DNA of 22,901 nucleotides from DAOVRL01 sp964459805 (GCA_964459805.1 CAYWOD010000027.1:1-22901); one strand, 5' to 3'; shown: positions 1-7,395, numbered from the stretch's first letter. Numbers and translations are program-made. Notes: generated by a model not told the origin, from the letters alone.

Positions 1-55
1 TTAGCCAGGCTGGATTGTCCAGCTTGCCCACATCAGCTTCGCTTGGCGCACTCAT
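1..55 (-). CDS. N-terminal fragment of an unidentified protein (runs off left edge)
   Basis: Only the first 18 codons are present, beginning M-S-A-P-S-E-A-D-V-G-K-L-D-N-P-A-W-L. The start is well supported: a strong Shine-Dalgarno (TTAAGGAGAA on the minus strand) lies just upstream of the ATG at 55, and a good promoter is found 75-100 bp further up. It lies downstream of the ketosynthase pair on the same strand, but its own promoter suggests it can be expressed separately. The fragment is too short to assign a family. Confidence 0.75.
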   Translation of the reverse strand, partial: MSAPSEADVGKLDNPAWL

Positions 56-84
56 AGTTGTTCTCCTTAACCTTGTGCTGTTCC

Positions 85-102
85 TCCGGCGACAAAGCCG
101 GA
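85..102 (-). promoter_or_regulatory. Small leader hairpin upstream of the left-edge gene
   Basis: A perfect 6-bp inverted repeat (TCCGGC / GCCGGA, 6-nt loop) lies in the predicted 5' leader, about 17 nt before the Shine-Dalgarno. It has no T-run, so it is not an intrinsic terminator. A role in mRNA stability or translation is conceivable but unproven. Confidence 0.35.
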
Positions 103-128
103 ACTCTAAATAGTCCCAATATGGACAA

Positions 129-157
129 AGTGTATCGTTCGGCCCAGACAGTGTCAA
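129..157 (-). promoter_or_regulatory. Sigma70-type promoter for the left-edge gene
   Basis: On the minus strand the -35 box is a perfect TTGACA (152-157), followed by a 17-bp spacer and TACACT (129-134), which keeps the most conserved -10 positions (T1, A2, T6). The predicted start near 122 gives a leader of roughly 65 nt to the ATG at 55. Confidence 0.6.
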
Positions 158-253
158 TCACATCTGGTCTCAGCCAGCAGGTTATCAGTATATCGGCTCA
201 TCAGGTAATGGGTACGAGCGTATCGGAACAACAAATTGATTCTGCGTTTCTTT

Positions 254-332
254 TTCCTGATCTCCTGACTTCCTGGTTTCCTGATACCATGATTTCCTGC
301 TATCCCACATTCTGGTCTCCTGTTAGCCTGAT
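254..332. repeat. Degenerate tandem octamer tract (about 10 units)
   Basis: Read on the plus strand, the segment divides into units close to TTCCTGAT (CAGGAAAY-like on the other strand): ttcctgat, ctcctgac, ttcctggt, ttcctgat, accatgat, ttcctgct, one 7-bp unit, attctggt, ctcctgtt, agcctgat. The 8-bp spacing holds through nearly the whole tract although the units differ. It lies in the 298-bp spacer between the ketosynthase stop at 354 and the left-edge gene, just past the ketosynthase stop codon. It has no CRISPR-like structure. Confidence 0.75.
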
Positions 333-353
333 ATTCGCCTTTTGCCCCTTGGC

Positions 354-1673
354 CTATTCGTATCTTCTTATGATTACGACATTGTTCTGCCCGCCGAAGC
401 CAAAGGACTCGTTCATTACGACGTTGACCGGCATTTTCCGCGGCTCATTGGGCACATAATCCAGGTCAAGCTCGGGGTCAGGATCGTTAAGATTCGTTGT
501 CGGGGGGACAATATTGTCTCGTATCGCCAGGACGCACGTTATAAGCTCGGCCGCGCCGGCCGCCCCGATCAGATGACCTAACATACTCTTGACACTGCTG
601 ACCGGCGTACTCTTCGCCCGGTCCTTAAAGACCGCCTTGATGGCTTTGGTCTCTATCGAGTCGTTCTCTATCGTGCTCGTGCCGTGCGCGTTTATGTAAT
701 CCACGTCTTCATAGCTGATACCGGCGTCCGCAAGTGCGGCGGTTATGGCCTGTGCCGCGCCCCTTCCCTCTTCGTGCATGTCGGTAACTCTAAAAGCATC
801 GGCACTGCTGCCGTAGCCGATGACTTCAGCCAAGATTTCGACCCCTCTGGTTTTTGCCGAGCTCAGGGATTCGAGTATCGCAACGGCTGCGCCTTCGCCG
901 AGGATGAACCCATCTCTGGCGGCCGCGAACGGCCTCGATGCGGTTTCCGGACTGTCATTTCTCGTCGATAGGGCGGTCAGGCGGTTGAATCCCGTAAGCC
1001 CCAGCGGATGTATCATCGAATGCGCCCCTCCTGCAATCATAACGTCGGCATCGCCTGCGCGGATCATCATGGTCGCCTCGCCGACGGCCTGAGTGCTGGC
1101 CGCGCAAGCCGTCAGACAGCTTCGCGTCGGCCCGCGCGCCCCGGTGAGCAGGGCGATATGGGCCGCCGGCATATTTGGCTCCTGCTCGAGCTCTCGCATC
1201 GGGTCCATCCTCTCGAATGCCACCCGGGCCCACCGCGCCCAATCCATTTCGTTCTTCTCGCCATCCCATCCCTCAACCAGAGCGGCAAAGAACGCGTCGT
1301 TGTCAACTGAGCCTTCGCCCGCTCCTAAATAAATCCCCAATCTCTCGCGGTCTATTCCGTCTGTCGGCTCCGGCGTCTCCACGTCAATGCCGGCCGCTCG
1401 GCAGGCCTGGGCGGTCGCGCCGAGAACAAAGCCGGAACCTCGATTACTGTCTTTATGCAAATCCGCGTTTGCTATATGGTCCGCGGGCTTATAGTCCTTG
1501 ACTTCGGCGTCGAATGTCGTCGGAAACGTCGAGGCGTCGAAGATCGTGGTCTTGGCCACTCCGCTCTCGCCCGCCAATATCGCCTGCCAGAATGCCTCTA
1601 CATCGTTGCCCAAAGGACAAACGACACCCATTCCGGTTATTACGACGCGCCTGGTTGTGTCCTTCTCGGTCAT
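354..1673 (-). CDS. Beta-ketoacyl-ACP synthase II family (intact ketosynthase of the second set)
   Basis: This 439-aa protein is a FabF-type ketosynthase, which condenses an acyl chain held on its active-site Cys with malonyl-ACP. The catalytic triad is intact: Cys190 (LTACAAST), His330 (NAHGTST) and His367 (KSMLGHLIG), with Lys362 before the last. The C-terminal FGFGGQN gate loop is also present. Between GAGEGS (about 117-122) and NMPAAH (about 167-172) it has a loop roughly 15 residues longer than in E. coli FabF, and the neighbouring ketosynthase-like protein shares it. The ATG directly follows the stop codon of that neighbour with no spacer, implying translational coupling. I infer that it is the active KS-alpha-like half of a heterodimer. 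It is not the housekeeping FabF, which lies at 5866-7110. Confidence 0.93.
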   Translation of the reverse strand: MTEKDTTRRVVITGMGVVCPLGNDVEAFWQAILAGESGVAKTTIFDASTFPTTFDAEVKDYKPADHIANADLHKDSNRGSGFVLGATAQACRAAGIDVETPEPTDGIDRERLGIYLGAGEGSVDNDAFFAALVEGWDGEKNEMDWARWARVAFERMDPMRELEQEPNMPAAHIALLTGARGPTRSCLTACAASTQAVGEATMMIRAGDADVMIAGGAHSMIHPLGLTGFNRLTALSTRNDSPETASRPFAAARDGFILGEGAAVAILESLSSAKTRGVEILAEVIGYGSSADAFRVTDMHEEGRGAAQAITAALADAGISYEDVDYINAHGTSTIENDSIETKAIKAVFKDRAKSTPVSSVKSMLGHLIGAAGAAELITCVLAIRDNIVPPTTNLNDPDPELDLDYVPNEPRKMPVNVVMNESFGFGGQNNVVIIRRYE

Positions 1674-3005
1674 TTAGTTTAGCATTTCACCGTCAATATT
1701 CTTCAGCACCAACGCGGCGGTCTGCCCGCCGAAGGTGTAGCTGCAACACAGCGCATAGCGAATCTTCTTGCTCTGCGGCTGGCGGGCTATATTCAAATTG
1801 CAGCCGGCAGCAATTTTGTCGCAGTTTTTCGCGGCGGGTATTTTGCTGTCAGTTATCGCACGGACGGCCGCGATAACGTCAATCGCTCCACAGGCCGCAC
1901 CCGTGTTGCTTACCATACTTTTGGTCGGCCAGACGGCCGTTTTGCTTGTCGCTTCGCCGAGAGCAGCTTCAATCGCCTTGGCCTCGGCAATATCGTCGGC
2001 GGGTATGCCCGTTCCGTGCGGGATGACTAAGTCCAGATCGGCCGGTTCTATCTCTGCATCCGCCATCGCCTTTTCAATCGCCAACTGAAGGCCCTTACCG
2101 TCGGGCTCGAGGTGTTCGTACCGAGGATTTATACTGTTGCTTTGTCCGATACCCACCACCTCGGCGTAAATCCTTGCGCCTCGCGTGCGAGCATTCTCCA
2201 GATTCTCAAGTATCACTATGCCGGCCGCCTCGCCGAACACCGAGCCTTTAGCTTCGGCGTCAAAAGGTCTGCACGCCGATTCAGGATCATCATTGTTCTC
2301 GGACGTGGCGCGTTTGAGCAGGCACTGGCGTATCATAACAATAGGATTGACCTTCGCCTCGGCGCCGCCGGCCAGCGCAATGTCGCTGTCGCCGCGGGCG
2401 ATAATGCGGCTCGCTTCGGCTATCGCCAGATGCGCGGCGGCTTCGGCGCAGGTAATCGAGTTGCTCGGGCCCTGGATATCGTGAATGATCCCAATATGGC
2501 AGGCGAGCATATTGGGCAGGTATTTCAACAGCCAGAGAGGTGTTACCAGCTCAAGGCCCTGTTTGCCCCATTTGTGAATGTCGAACCTGCCGTCGATGGC
2601 GCTCGCCGCCACTGCCGGGGCCAGCTCAATCAAATCGCAGCTTATAAGCCCTGCGCCGAGGTTGATCGCCACGCGAGTCGGATCGATGTTGATGTCTTCG
2701 GGGTCAATTGCCTTGGTTACCAGCCCGCCGTCTGTCAGTGCTTCACGTGCGGCTATCACCGAGAGCTCGATGTCTCTGGACATAAGCTTGGTTGCTTTGC
2801 GGTGGGTCTTTGGCACGTATTGTCGTATGTTATAATCCGGGGCCTGACCGGCGATTTTGCAGCTAAAACCCACAGGGTCAAACGCCGTGATAGGTGCTAT
2901 TGCACATGAGCCGGCACAAAGACCCGCCCACAGATCGCTCGCGGTCAGTCCAAGGGGGGTTATCGCGCCAAGGCCGGTGATTACTACGCGCGCTGAATTC
3001 ATCAT
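1674..3005 (-). CDS. Ketosynthase-like protein with altered active site (KS-beta / chain-length-factor-like)
   Basis: This 443-aa protein has the full thiolase-fold ketosynthase architecture (VVITGLGAITPLG at the start, FGGQTA near the end). Aligned without gaps to its downstream partner, the nucleophilic Cys is Glu188 (SITCAEAAAH) and the second catalytic His is Asn367 (KSMVSNTG). The first His is kept (His330, IPHGTG). The frame of this alignment is fixed by the AGGA motif 24 residues after the Cys position in both proteins. Loss of Cys is the hallmark of chain-length factors and of decarboxylating KS-Q domains, which usually carry Gln. It therefore probably cannot condense on its own and instead pairs with the 354-1673 product. 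Its start overlaps the dehydratase stop (ATGA), and a second in-frame ATG follows the first. The reading frame is intact, so it is not a pseudogene. Confidence 0.9.
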   Translation of the reverse strand: MMNSARVVITGLGAITPLGLTASDLWAGLCAGSCAIAPITAFDPVGFSCKIAGQAPDYNIRQYVPKTHRKATKLMSRDIELSVIAAREALTDGGLVTKAIDPEDINIDPTRVAINLGAGLISCDLIELAPAVAASAIDGRFDIHKWGKQGLELVTPLWLLKYLPNMLACHIGIIHDIQGPSNSITCAEAAAHLAIAEASRIIARGDSDIALAGGAEAKVNPIVMIRQCLLKRATSENNDDPESACRPFDAEAKGSVFGEAAGIVILENLENARTRGARIYAEVVGIGQSNSINPRYEHLEPDGKGLQLAIEKAMADAEIEPADLDLVIPHGTGIPADDIAEAKAIEAALGEATSKTAVWPTKSMVSNTGAACGAIDVIAAVRAITDSKIPAAKNCDKIAAGCNLNIARQPQSKKIRYALCCSYTFGGQTAALVLKNIDGEMLN

Positions 3006-3514
3006 TTCTGCTCCGCCTCGGCGGTCTCAGGGCCTGCGCCGTGTGAAAGCACGTCCCGCAGAAGGGAATTGAATACCGATGTGTCGGCGTCAAAGACGAA
3101 GTTATCCTCCGGGAATTCTCTGCCGGCCAGGTTCCGGTCGATATGACTGAACATCAAGTCTATCTCAGCTACTACCTTGTCCGCACAGGTGATTTTGCCC
3201 CTCGTGCATGCCGCCTCTGAGGCGATAGAATCAATTCTTGCCTCCAGTCTCAGGCTGTCGCCGGGCTTTACATAATCGAAGAATACCGCCTTTTTCACCT
3301 TTGCCAGGATAACCTTCTCCTCAAACTTCTTCGCCTCCCCGACCAGTATCCCGGCCGTCTGTGCCATTGCCTCGATCATTAGGCTCTCCGGCATAACCGG
3401 AAACCCCGGAAAATGGTCGTGCAGGTGCTCTTCGGCAAGAGTGACGTTCTTGACTGCCACGGCGCTTTGGCCGCTTTTGAACTCAACAAATTTGTCTATC
3501 CAAATCCAACGCAT
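3002..3514 (-). CDS. FabZ-like (3R)-hydroxyacyl-ACP dehydratase, hot-dog fold
   Basis: This 170-aa protein carries the FabZ active site: His34 in HDHFPGFPVMP and Glu48 in LMIEAMAQ, 14 residues apart as in FabZ. It would dehydrate 3-hydroxyacyl-ACP to trans-2-enoyl-ACP. The usual MPG turn is MPE. It has a charged C-terminal extension of about 20-25 residues beyond the usual FabZ length. Its stop overlaps the start of the altered ketosynthase by 4 bp. The housekeeping fab genes upstream include no dehydratase, so this or the 4103-4582 protein may also serve general fatty-acid synthesis. Confidence 0.88.
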   Translation of the reverse strand: MRWIWIDKFVEFKSGQSAVAVKNVTLAEEHLHDHFPGFPVMPESLMIEAMAQTAGILVGEAKKFEEKVILAKVKKAVFFDYVKPGDSLRLEARIDSIASEAACTRGKITCADKVVAEIDLMFSHIDRNLAGREFPEDNFVFDADTSVFNSLLRDVLSHGAGPETAEAEQK

Positions 3515-3592
3515 CGTTAGCCCATATTAAGGTAGCGGCGGACTTACACCAGGCAATCCGGCCGCTATCGTCCCCGCCAAAACCCTCTGCCG

Positions 3593-3988
3593 TCAGGCGG
3601 CGTTCAGCTTGGCCTCTACGTAATTTACGATCGCTTCGACAGTGAACAGATCGCCCAGCTTGTTGATGTCGGGATCTTCCTCAAATGCAGCGAGGTCGGT
3701 ATGCGGCAGTTTCTCACGCAGCTCATTCAGACCCGTTTCGGTCAACTTACCATTGCTCACAAATTCAGGATTATTCATCAGGCTCTCCGCCGGAAACAGC
3801 TCCTCGCGAGGAATCTTTATGGCGAACGCTTTCTCCAAGCGAAAGACTATATCCAGAAAGTCGATGCTTTCAGCTCCCAAATCTTCCATCAACGTCGCTT
3901 CAGCGGTAACCTCGTTATCATCCACCGCCAGCGCGTCCACCAGAATTTCCTGAACCTGCTGCAGAATCTCGTCCCGACTCGTAGCCAT
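3593..3988 (-). CDS. Acyl carrier protein, unusually long (131 aa)
   Basis: The N-terminal part is a normal ACP: helix I, then DLGAESIDFLDIVF with Ser41 as the 4'-phosphopantetheine site, followed by a second helix. After about residue 60 it departs from the usual 75-90 aa form. An insertion of about 40 residues (about 62-105, containing NNPEF and a helix-like NELREKL) precedes the final helix (DLFTVEAIVNYVEAKL). A strong Shine-Dalgarno (GGAGG, 9 nt before ATG) supports the start. It sits between two dehydratases and upstream of the ketosynthase pair, so it is probably the dedicated carrier of that set, distinct from AcpP at 7123-7395. Confidence 0.9.
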   Translation of the reverse strand: MATSRDEILQQVQEILVDALAVDDNEVTAEATLMEDLGAESIDFLDIVFRLEKAFAIKIPREELFPAESLMNNPEFVSNGKLTETGLNELREKLPHTDLAAFEEDPDINKLGDLFTVEAIVNYVEAKLNAA

Positions 3989-4102
3989 ATTCTTTTACCT
4001 CCAGTATTTCAACTTGTATAAGTGAACTTTTGCAAACTCGGCCCTTAATTCTGTGGTGCTGCTGCAAAGCCCGAACTGTCGTCCCGGACAGGCCGGCATC
4101 TC

Positions 4103-4582
4103 CTAACCGTCTTGCCCGCCCCACAAAAGTTGCCAGCGTTTCTTCATATTCTCGATTACCATGGCATCAACCGCTGCCATTGCCGCATCTCCGTCGGCCA
4201 GATTGAAGTGTCTCAGCCCGAATCTTGCCTCCACAATCCGCTGGCCCTGCGATATACCAACGCCGGTAAAATTGCTGACGTTCTCTTCAATGACCTTGGC
4301 ATCAACCGTATATTCTATCTGCGCACCCGGCGCCAGAAAACTCCTATATTTTACATTTCTGGCCTGTTCAAGCAATATCATACTATGCGCAAAATTCTCC
4401 GTCCGACGCACCAGCCACGATGCCGACTCGATCAATCCTTCCAACAGTAATACGCCGGGCAGTACCGGAAACGCGGGAAAATGGTCGGCCAGATATTCCT
4501 CAGCCAAAGAAACGTTCTTGAGGGCCCGTATTTGGCTGCCCGTTTCCACTGAAACCACTTTGTCTATCAGTATGAATTTCAT
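4103..4582 (-). CDS. Second FabZ-like hot-dog dehydratase
   Basis: I place the start at the ATG at 4582 (159 aa). The frame stays open further upstream, but that stretch has no family similarity, and the N-terminus (MKFILIDKVV) then lines up with the sister protein (MRWIWIDKFV). The FabZ pair is kept: His34 in ADHFPAFPVLPG and Glu48 in LLLEGLIESA, where EGLIE replaces the usual EAMAQ. It is either a second dehydratase of different chain specificity or a partner subunit of the 3002-3514 protein. A weak AGAAG lies before the ATG, and a probable promoter lies 45-75 bp upstream. Confidence 0.82.
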   Translation of the reverse strand: MKFILIDKVVSVETGSQIRALKNVSLAEEYLADHFPAFPVLPGVLLLEGLIESASWLVRRTENFAHSMILLEQARNVKYRSFLAPGAQIEYTVDAKVIEENVSNFTGVGISQGQRIVEARFGLRHFNLADGDAAMAAVDAMVIENMKKRWQLLWGGQDG

Positions 4583-4626
4583 AATTTCTTCTATTGCGTT
4601 CGATACGCACTGCGTCAAAGCCCTGT

Positions 4627-4655
4627 ATTGTAGTGGTAGAGAGCGGTTTTGCCAG
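4627..4655 (-). promoter_or_regulatory. Probable promoter of the second fatty-acid/polyketide-like set
   Basis: Minus-strand CTGGCA (4650-4655), 17-bp spacer, TACAAT (4627-4632). The leader to the ATG at 4582 would be close to 40 nt. It would let the dehydratase-ACP-dehydratase-ketosynthase genes be expressed apart from the exchanger and the housekeeping fab operon. Confidence 0.4.
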
Positions 4656-4710
4656 TTTTTTTTCGCTTTTTTAACAGTTCTGGGTGCGCACGAGCTATTG
4701 GCGAGGGGCA

Positions 4711-5694
4711 TTAGGCACTATAGGCGAGTAGGTAGATGATGTATGCGAGGTATGTACAGAGGAGTATTGTGCCGCAGATTCGGCCGATAGTGCGTCTGCC
4801 GATGATGGCGGCAGCGGCGAAGGCCCCGCTGACAGCGATCATAATCCAGTAATCGGTCCCTCCTGCGAAGCGCGAGCCTATGTCAAAGGGACGAACCGTG
4901 CCGGCTGCGCCGGTAACGAGGAGGGTATTGAATATATTCGAACCGACGAGATTGCCGACGGAGATGTCGTGCTGGCCCTTGAGGGCGGCTACGACGCAGG
5001 TAACGAGCTCCGGTAGCGACGTTCCGAATGCGATGACCGTCAGTGCGATGACGCCCGGGCTAATGTCAAAGATCTCTTCGCCGATGAAGACGGCCCCGTC
5101 GACGGTCATTTTTGCCCCGCCGGCCAGGCCCACCAGGCTGATAGAGACGAAGATCAGGCTCTTTTTCATACTCTGAGTTTCGTGTTTTGCAGCCGGCTCG
5201 GGGATTTCGATGTCGGTCTCGGCGTCGTGGCTTTCGCGGCGCGCTATTCGGACGGTCAGCAGGATGAGGCCTACAAATACGGCCAAGAGACCAAGAGCCT
5301 CGAATCGCGCCAGTTGCGAATTGCGTATGAGCGGCCAGAGCAGCAGGGCGACGAGGAACATTGCGGGGACTTCGCGGAGTAGCGTCTTTCTCTTGAGCCG
5401 CAGCGGCCGGATGAGCGCGACCAGCCCGCCGACAAGCGCGAGATTTGCGATATTGGAGCCGAAAACATTGCCAACCGCAATATCCCCGCCATCAGGACCT
5501 CGTAGCACGCCGGCGATACTCGCGGCCACCTCCGGAGCGCTGGTCCCCATCGCGACGACAGTCAGGCCGATGACGAGGGAGCTGACGCCGAGGTGCTCGG
5601 CCAATCCGACGGCCCCGGAAACCAGCAACTCGGCGCATTTCCAGAGTATCAGCAGCCCGGCGACAAGATATGTTACGTGCAGGATTATATCCAT
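4711..5694 (-). CDS. Calcium/sodium antiporter, CaCA family (YrbG type)
   Basis: This 327-aa inner-membrane exchanger shows the two inverted alpha repeats that define the CaCA superfamily: GTSAPE at 50-55 with GNVFGSNIANL at about 75-85, and GTSLPE at 224-229 with GNLVGSNIFNT at about 247-257. The acidic residues in each GTSxPE motif bind the cation. About ten hydrophobic segments are visible, with a hydrophilic cytoplasmic loop at about 150-178 (HDAETDIEIPEP). The length is typical. It lies between the two lipid-synthesis blocks on the same strand with spacers of 128 and 171 bp, so linkage to lipid synthesis is positional only. The ion specificity cannot be read from sequence. Confidence 0.92.
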   Translation of the reverse strand: MDIILHVTYLVAGLLILWKCAELLVSGAVGLAEHLGVSSLVIGLTVVAMGTSAPEVAASIAGVLRGPDGGDIAVGNVFGSNIANLALVGGLVALIRPLRLKRKTLLREVPAMFLVALLLWPLIRNSQLARFEALGLLAVFVGLILLTVRIARRESHDAETDIEIPEPAAKHETQSMKKSLIFVSISLVGLAGGAKMTVDGAVFIGEEIFDISPGVIALTVIAFGTSLPELVTCVVAALKGQHDISVGNLVGSNIFNTLLVTGAAGTVRPFDIGSRFAGGTDYWIMIAVSGAFAAAAIIGRRTIGRICGTILLCTYLAYIIYLLAYSA

Positions 5695-5746
5695 CTCAAT
5701 GCCGATCCAGAGTCATATTCGAGCATAGTCTATACAAGACCCCCGA

Positions 5747-5752
5747 ATTATA
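5747..5752 (-). promoter_or_regulatory. Possible -10 box for the exchanger gene
   Basis: A perfect TATAAT on the minus strand lies 52 nt before the exchanger ATG. No convincing -35 box sits 16-18 bp upstream (best is TTACTA), so this is a weak call. Confidence 0.25.
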
Positions 5753-5865
5753 GCGTTGGTGTCGCCGGTTTAGTAAGGAAAAACGTTAAAAACTGTGTTT
5801 GAGATTGGTGGCTGGTCAATAGTAATTGGTGAGTGCCGGGGAGAAAGTTGTTGACGATGTGGAGG

Positions 5866-7110
5866 TTAGAGCTTTCCGACAACGAGGCAGGCGTTGTGTC
5901 CTCCGAAGCCGAGGGAATTGCTCATTGCAACGTTGACCTTCGTCCGGCGGGCCTGGAGGGGCACGAAATCCATTTTGAGGTCGCATTGCTCGTCCGGATT
6001 TTCGAGGTTTATGGTCGGGGGGATGGTGGATTCGTTGATGACCTTTGTGCATATGATCAGCTCAATGGCTCCGGTGGCGCCGAGGGAATGGCCGAGGGAA
6101 CTCTTGGTGGAGCTAACGGGGATTTTGTATGCGTACTCGCCGAAAGCGGTTCTGATGGCGGCGCTTTCGGCGATGTCGTTAAGCTGGGTTCCAGTTCCGT
6201 GGGCGTTAATATAGTCAACCCTGTCCTTTTCGAGGTGGGCATCGGCTAAGGCCAGCTGCATAGCTTTTGCGGCGCCGGCGCCGTCGGGCAGTGGGGCGGT
6301 GATATGGTAGCCGTCATCGGTTGCGGCGTAGCCGAGGAGCTCGGCGTAGATGTTTGCGCCGCGTTTTTGCGCGTGGGCAAGCTCTTCGAGGACGAGGATG
6401 CCGGCGCCTTCAGCGAGAACGAAGCCGTCTCTGTCAGTGTCAAAAGGTCTCGATGCGGCCTTGGGGTCGTCGTTTCGCGTGCTAAGGGACCTTGCGGCGC
6501 AGAATGAGGCGAGGGCTATTGGTGTAAGAGCGGCTTCCGCGCCGCCGGTGATCATAATGTCACTTCGGCCGGCAAGGATGTTGGAGAATGCCTCGCCGAT
6601 GGCGTGGTTGCCGGAGGCACAGGCGCTGACGACGCAAATGTTGGGTCCGCGGAGGCCGTAGCGAATTGCGATATTTGCACTGGCGGCATTGCCCATAAGG
6701 CGAGGAACACAGAAGGGGGAGACTTTTCGCGGACCTTTGTCCAGTATTCTTAAGTGCTGGTCCTCGATTTCCTTGATGCCGCCAATTCCGGTACCGACGA
6801 TGGCGCCAATGCGAAAGGCGTCTTCTTTGTCGAAGTCGAGTTCGCTGTCATCGACGGCCTGGACGGCCGCGGCGACAGCAAACTCCGTGAAGCGGTCCAT
6901 TCGCTTGCTTTCCCGCCGGTCAACGTATTTTATTACGTCGAAGCTTTTTATTTCTCCGCCGAATCTTACGGGATATTCCGCGGTATCGAAAGATTCAATA
7001 GGCGAGATGCCGCTCTTGCCCTCGCACAGCGCAGCAAAAAGCCCGTCGGCGGACTCTGCCAAGGCGGTGACACAGCCCAAGCCCGTTATGACAACTCGCC
7101 GTCTACTCAT
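5866..7110 (-). CDS. fabF: Beta-ketoacyl-ACP synthase II
   Basis: This is the housekeeping elongating ketosynthase, 414 aa from the ATG at 7110. The preceding in-frame TTG at 7113 is less likely. The triad is intact: Cys164 (VVSACASGNH), His304 (NAHGTGT) and His341 (TKSSLGHSLG), with the C-terminal LGFGGHN gate. Length and loop sizes match E. coli FabF, unlike the longer ketosynthase pair at 354-3005. It follows acpP by 12 bp, the usual acpP-fabF arrangement. The Shine-Dalgarno is poor, which suggests coupling to acpP translation. Confidence 0.95.
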   Translation of the reverse strand: MSRRRVVITGLGCVTALAESADGLFAALCEGKSGISPIESFDTAEYPVRFGGEIKSFDVIKYVDRRESKRMDRFTEFAVAAAVQAVDDSELDFDKEDAFRIGAIVGTGIGGIKEIEDQHLRILDKGPRKVSPFCVPRLMGNAASANIAIRYGLRGPNICVVSACASGNHAIGEAFSNILAGRSDIMITGGAEAALTPIALASFCAARSLSTRNDDPKAASRPFDTDRDGFVLAEGAGILVLEELAHAQKRGANIYAELLGYAATDDGYHITAPLPDGAGAAKAMQLALADAHLEKDRVDYINAHGTGTQLNDIAESAAIRTAFGEYAYKIPVSSTKSSLGHSLGATGAIELIICTKVINESTIPPTINLENPDEQCDLKMDFVPLQARRTKVNVAMSNSLGFGGHNACLVVGKL

Positions 7111-7122
7111 CAAACCTATTCG

Positions 7123-7395
7123 CTACTCTCTGCCTTGGGACTGTGCTATATTGACGATGTAATCGATTGCGGCCCCGACGGTCTGGATTTTTTCGGCTTC
7201 TTCGTCCGGGATGCTCATATCGAATTCGTCCTCGAACTCCATAACAAGCTCGACGGTATCGAGCGAGTCGGCGTTGAGGTCGTTGATGAATGAGGTCTCG
7301 CGAGATACTTCGGCCTTGTCCACGCCCATTTGTTCGCTGATTATATCTATTACCTTGTCTTGGATTGCCTGAATGTCAACATCCTCAGCACTCAC
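7123..7395 (-). CDS. acpP: Acyl carrier protein
   Basis: This 90-aa acidic protein has the canonical four-helix ACP layout, with Ser44 in NADSLDTVELVM as the phosphopantetheine site. The start is a GTG at 7395, fixed by a strong Shine-Dalgarno (AGGGAGG) 8 nt upstream; no ATG is suitably placed. The N-terminus is about 8 residues longer than in E. coli AcpP. It lies directly upstream of fabF and downstream of fabG. It carries the growing acyl chain for FabD, FabH, FabF and FabG in this operon. Confidence 0.95.
   Translation of the reverse strand: MSAEDVDIQAIQDKVIDIISEQMGVDKAEVSRETSFINDLNADSLDTVELVMEFEDEFDMSIPDEEAEKIQTVGAAIDYIVNIAQSQGRE

Noticed and set aside
254..332. CRISPR array
   Set aside because: The units are 8 bp, contiguous and diverged, with no spacers and no cas genes.
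2441..2455. Cys186 as a shifted catalytic nucleophile of the altered ketosynthase
   Set aside because: It lies two residues before the true position; the AGGA motif 24 residues downstream fixes the alignment with Glu188 at the active site.
2112..2909. Long open frame (265 codons) on the plus strand
   Set aside because: It lies antisense inside the altered ketosynthase gene, has no family features, and is an artefact of codon bias.
1674..3005. Altered ketosynthase as a pseudogene
   Set aside because: The frame is full-length, all other family motifs are kept, and it is tightly coupled to both neighbours.
5801..5833. AATTGGT-like repetitive tract in the fabF-exchanger spacer
   Set aside because: ATTGGTGGCTGGTCAAT and AATTGGTGAG look repetitive, but the unit is too irregular to call a repeat from one copy.
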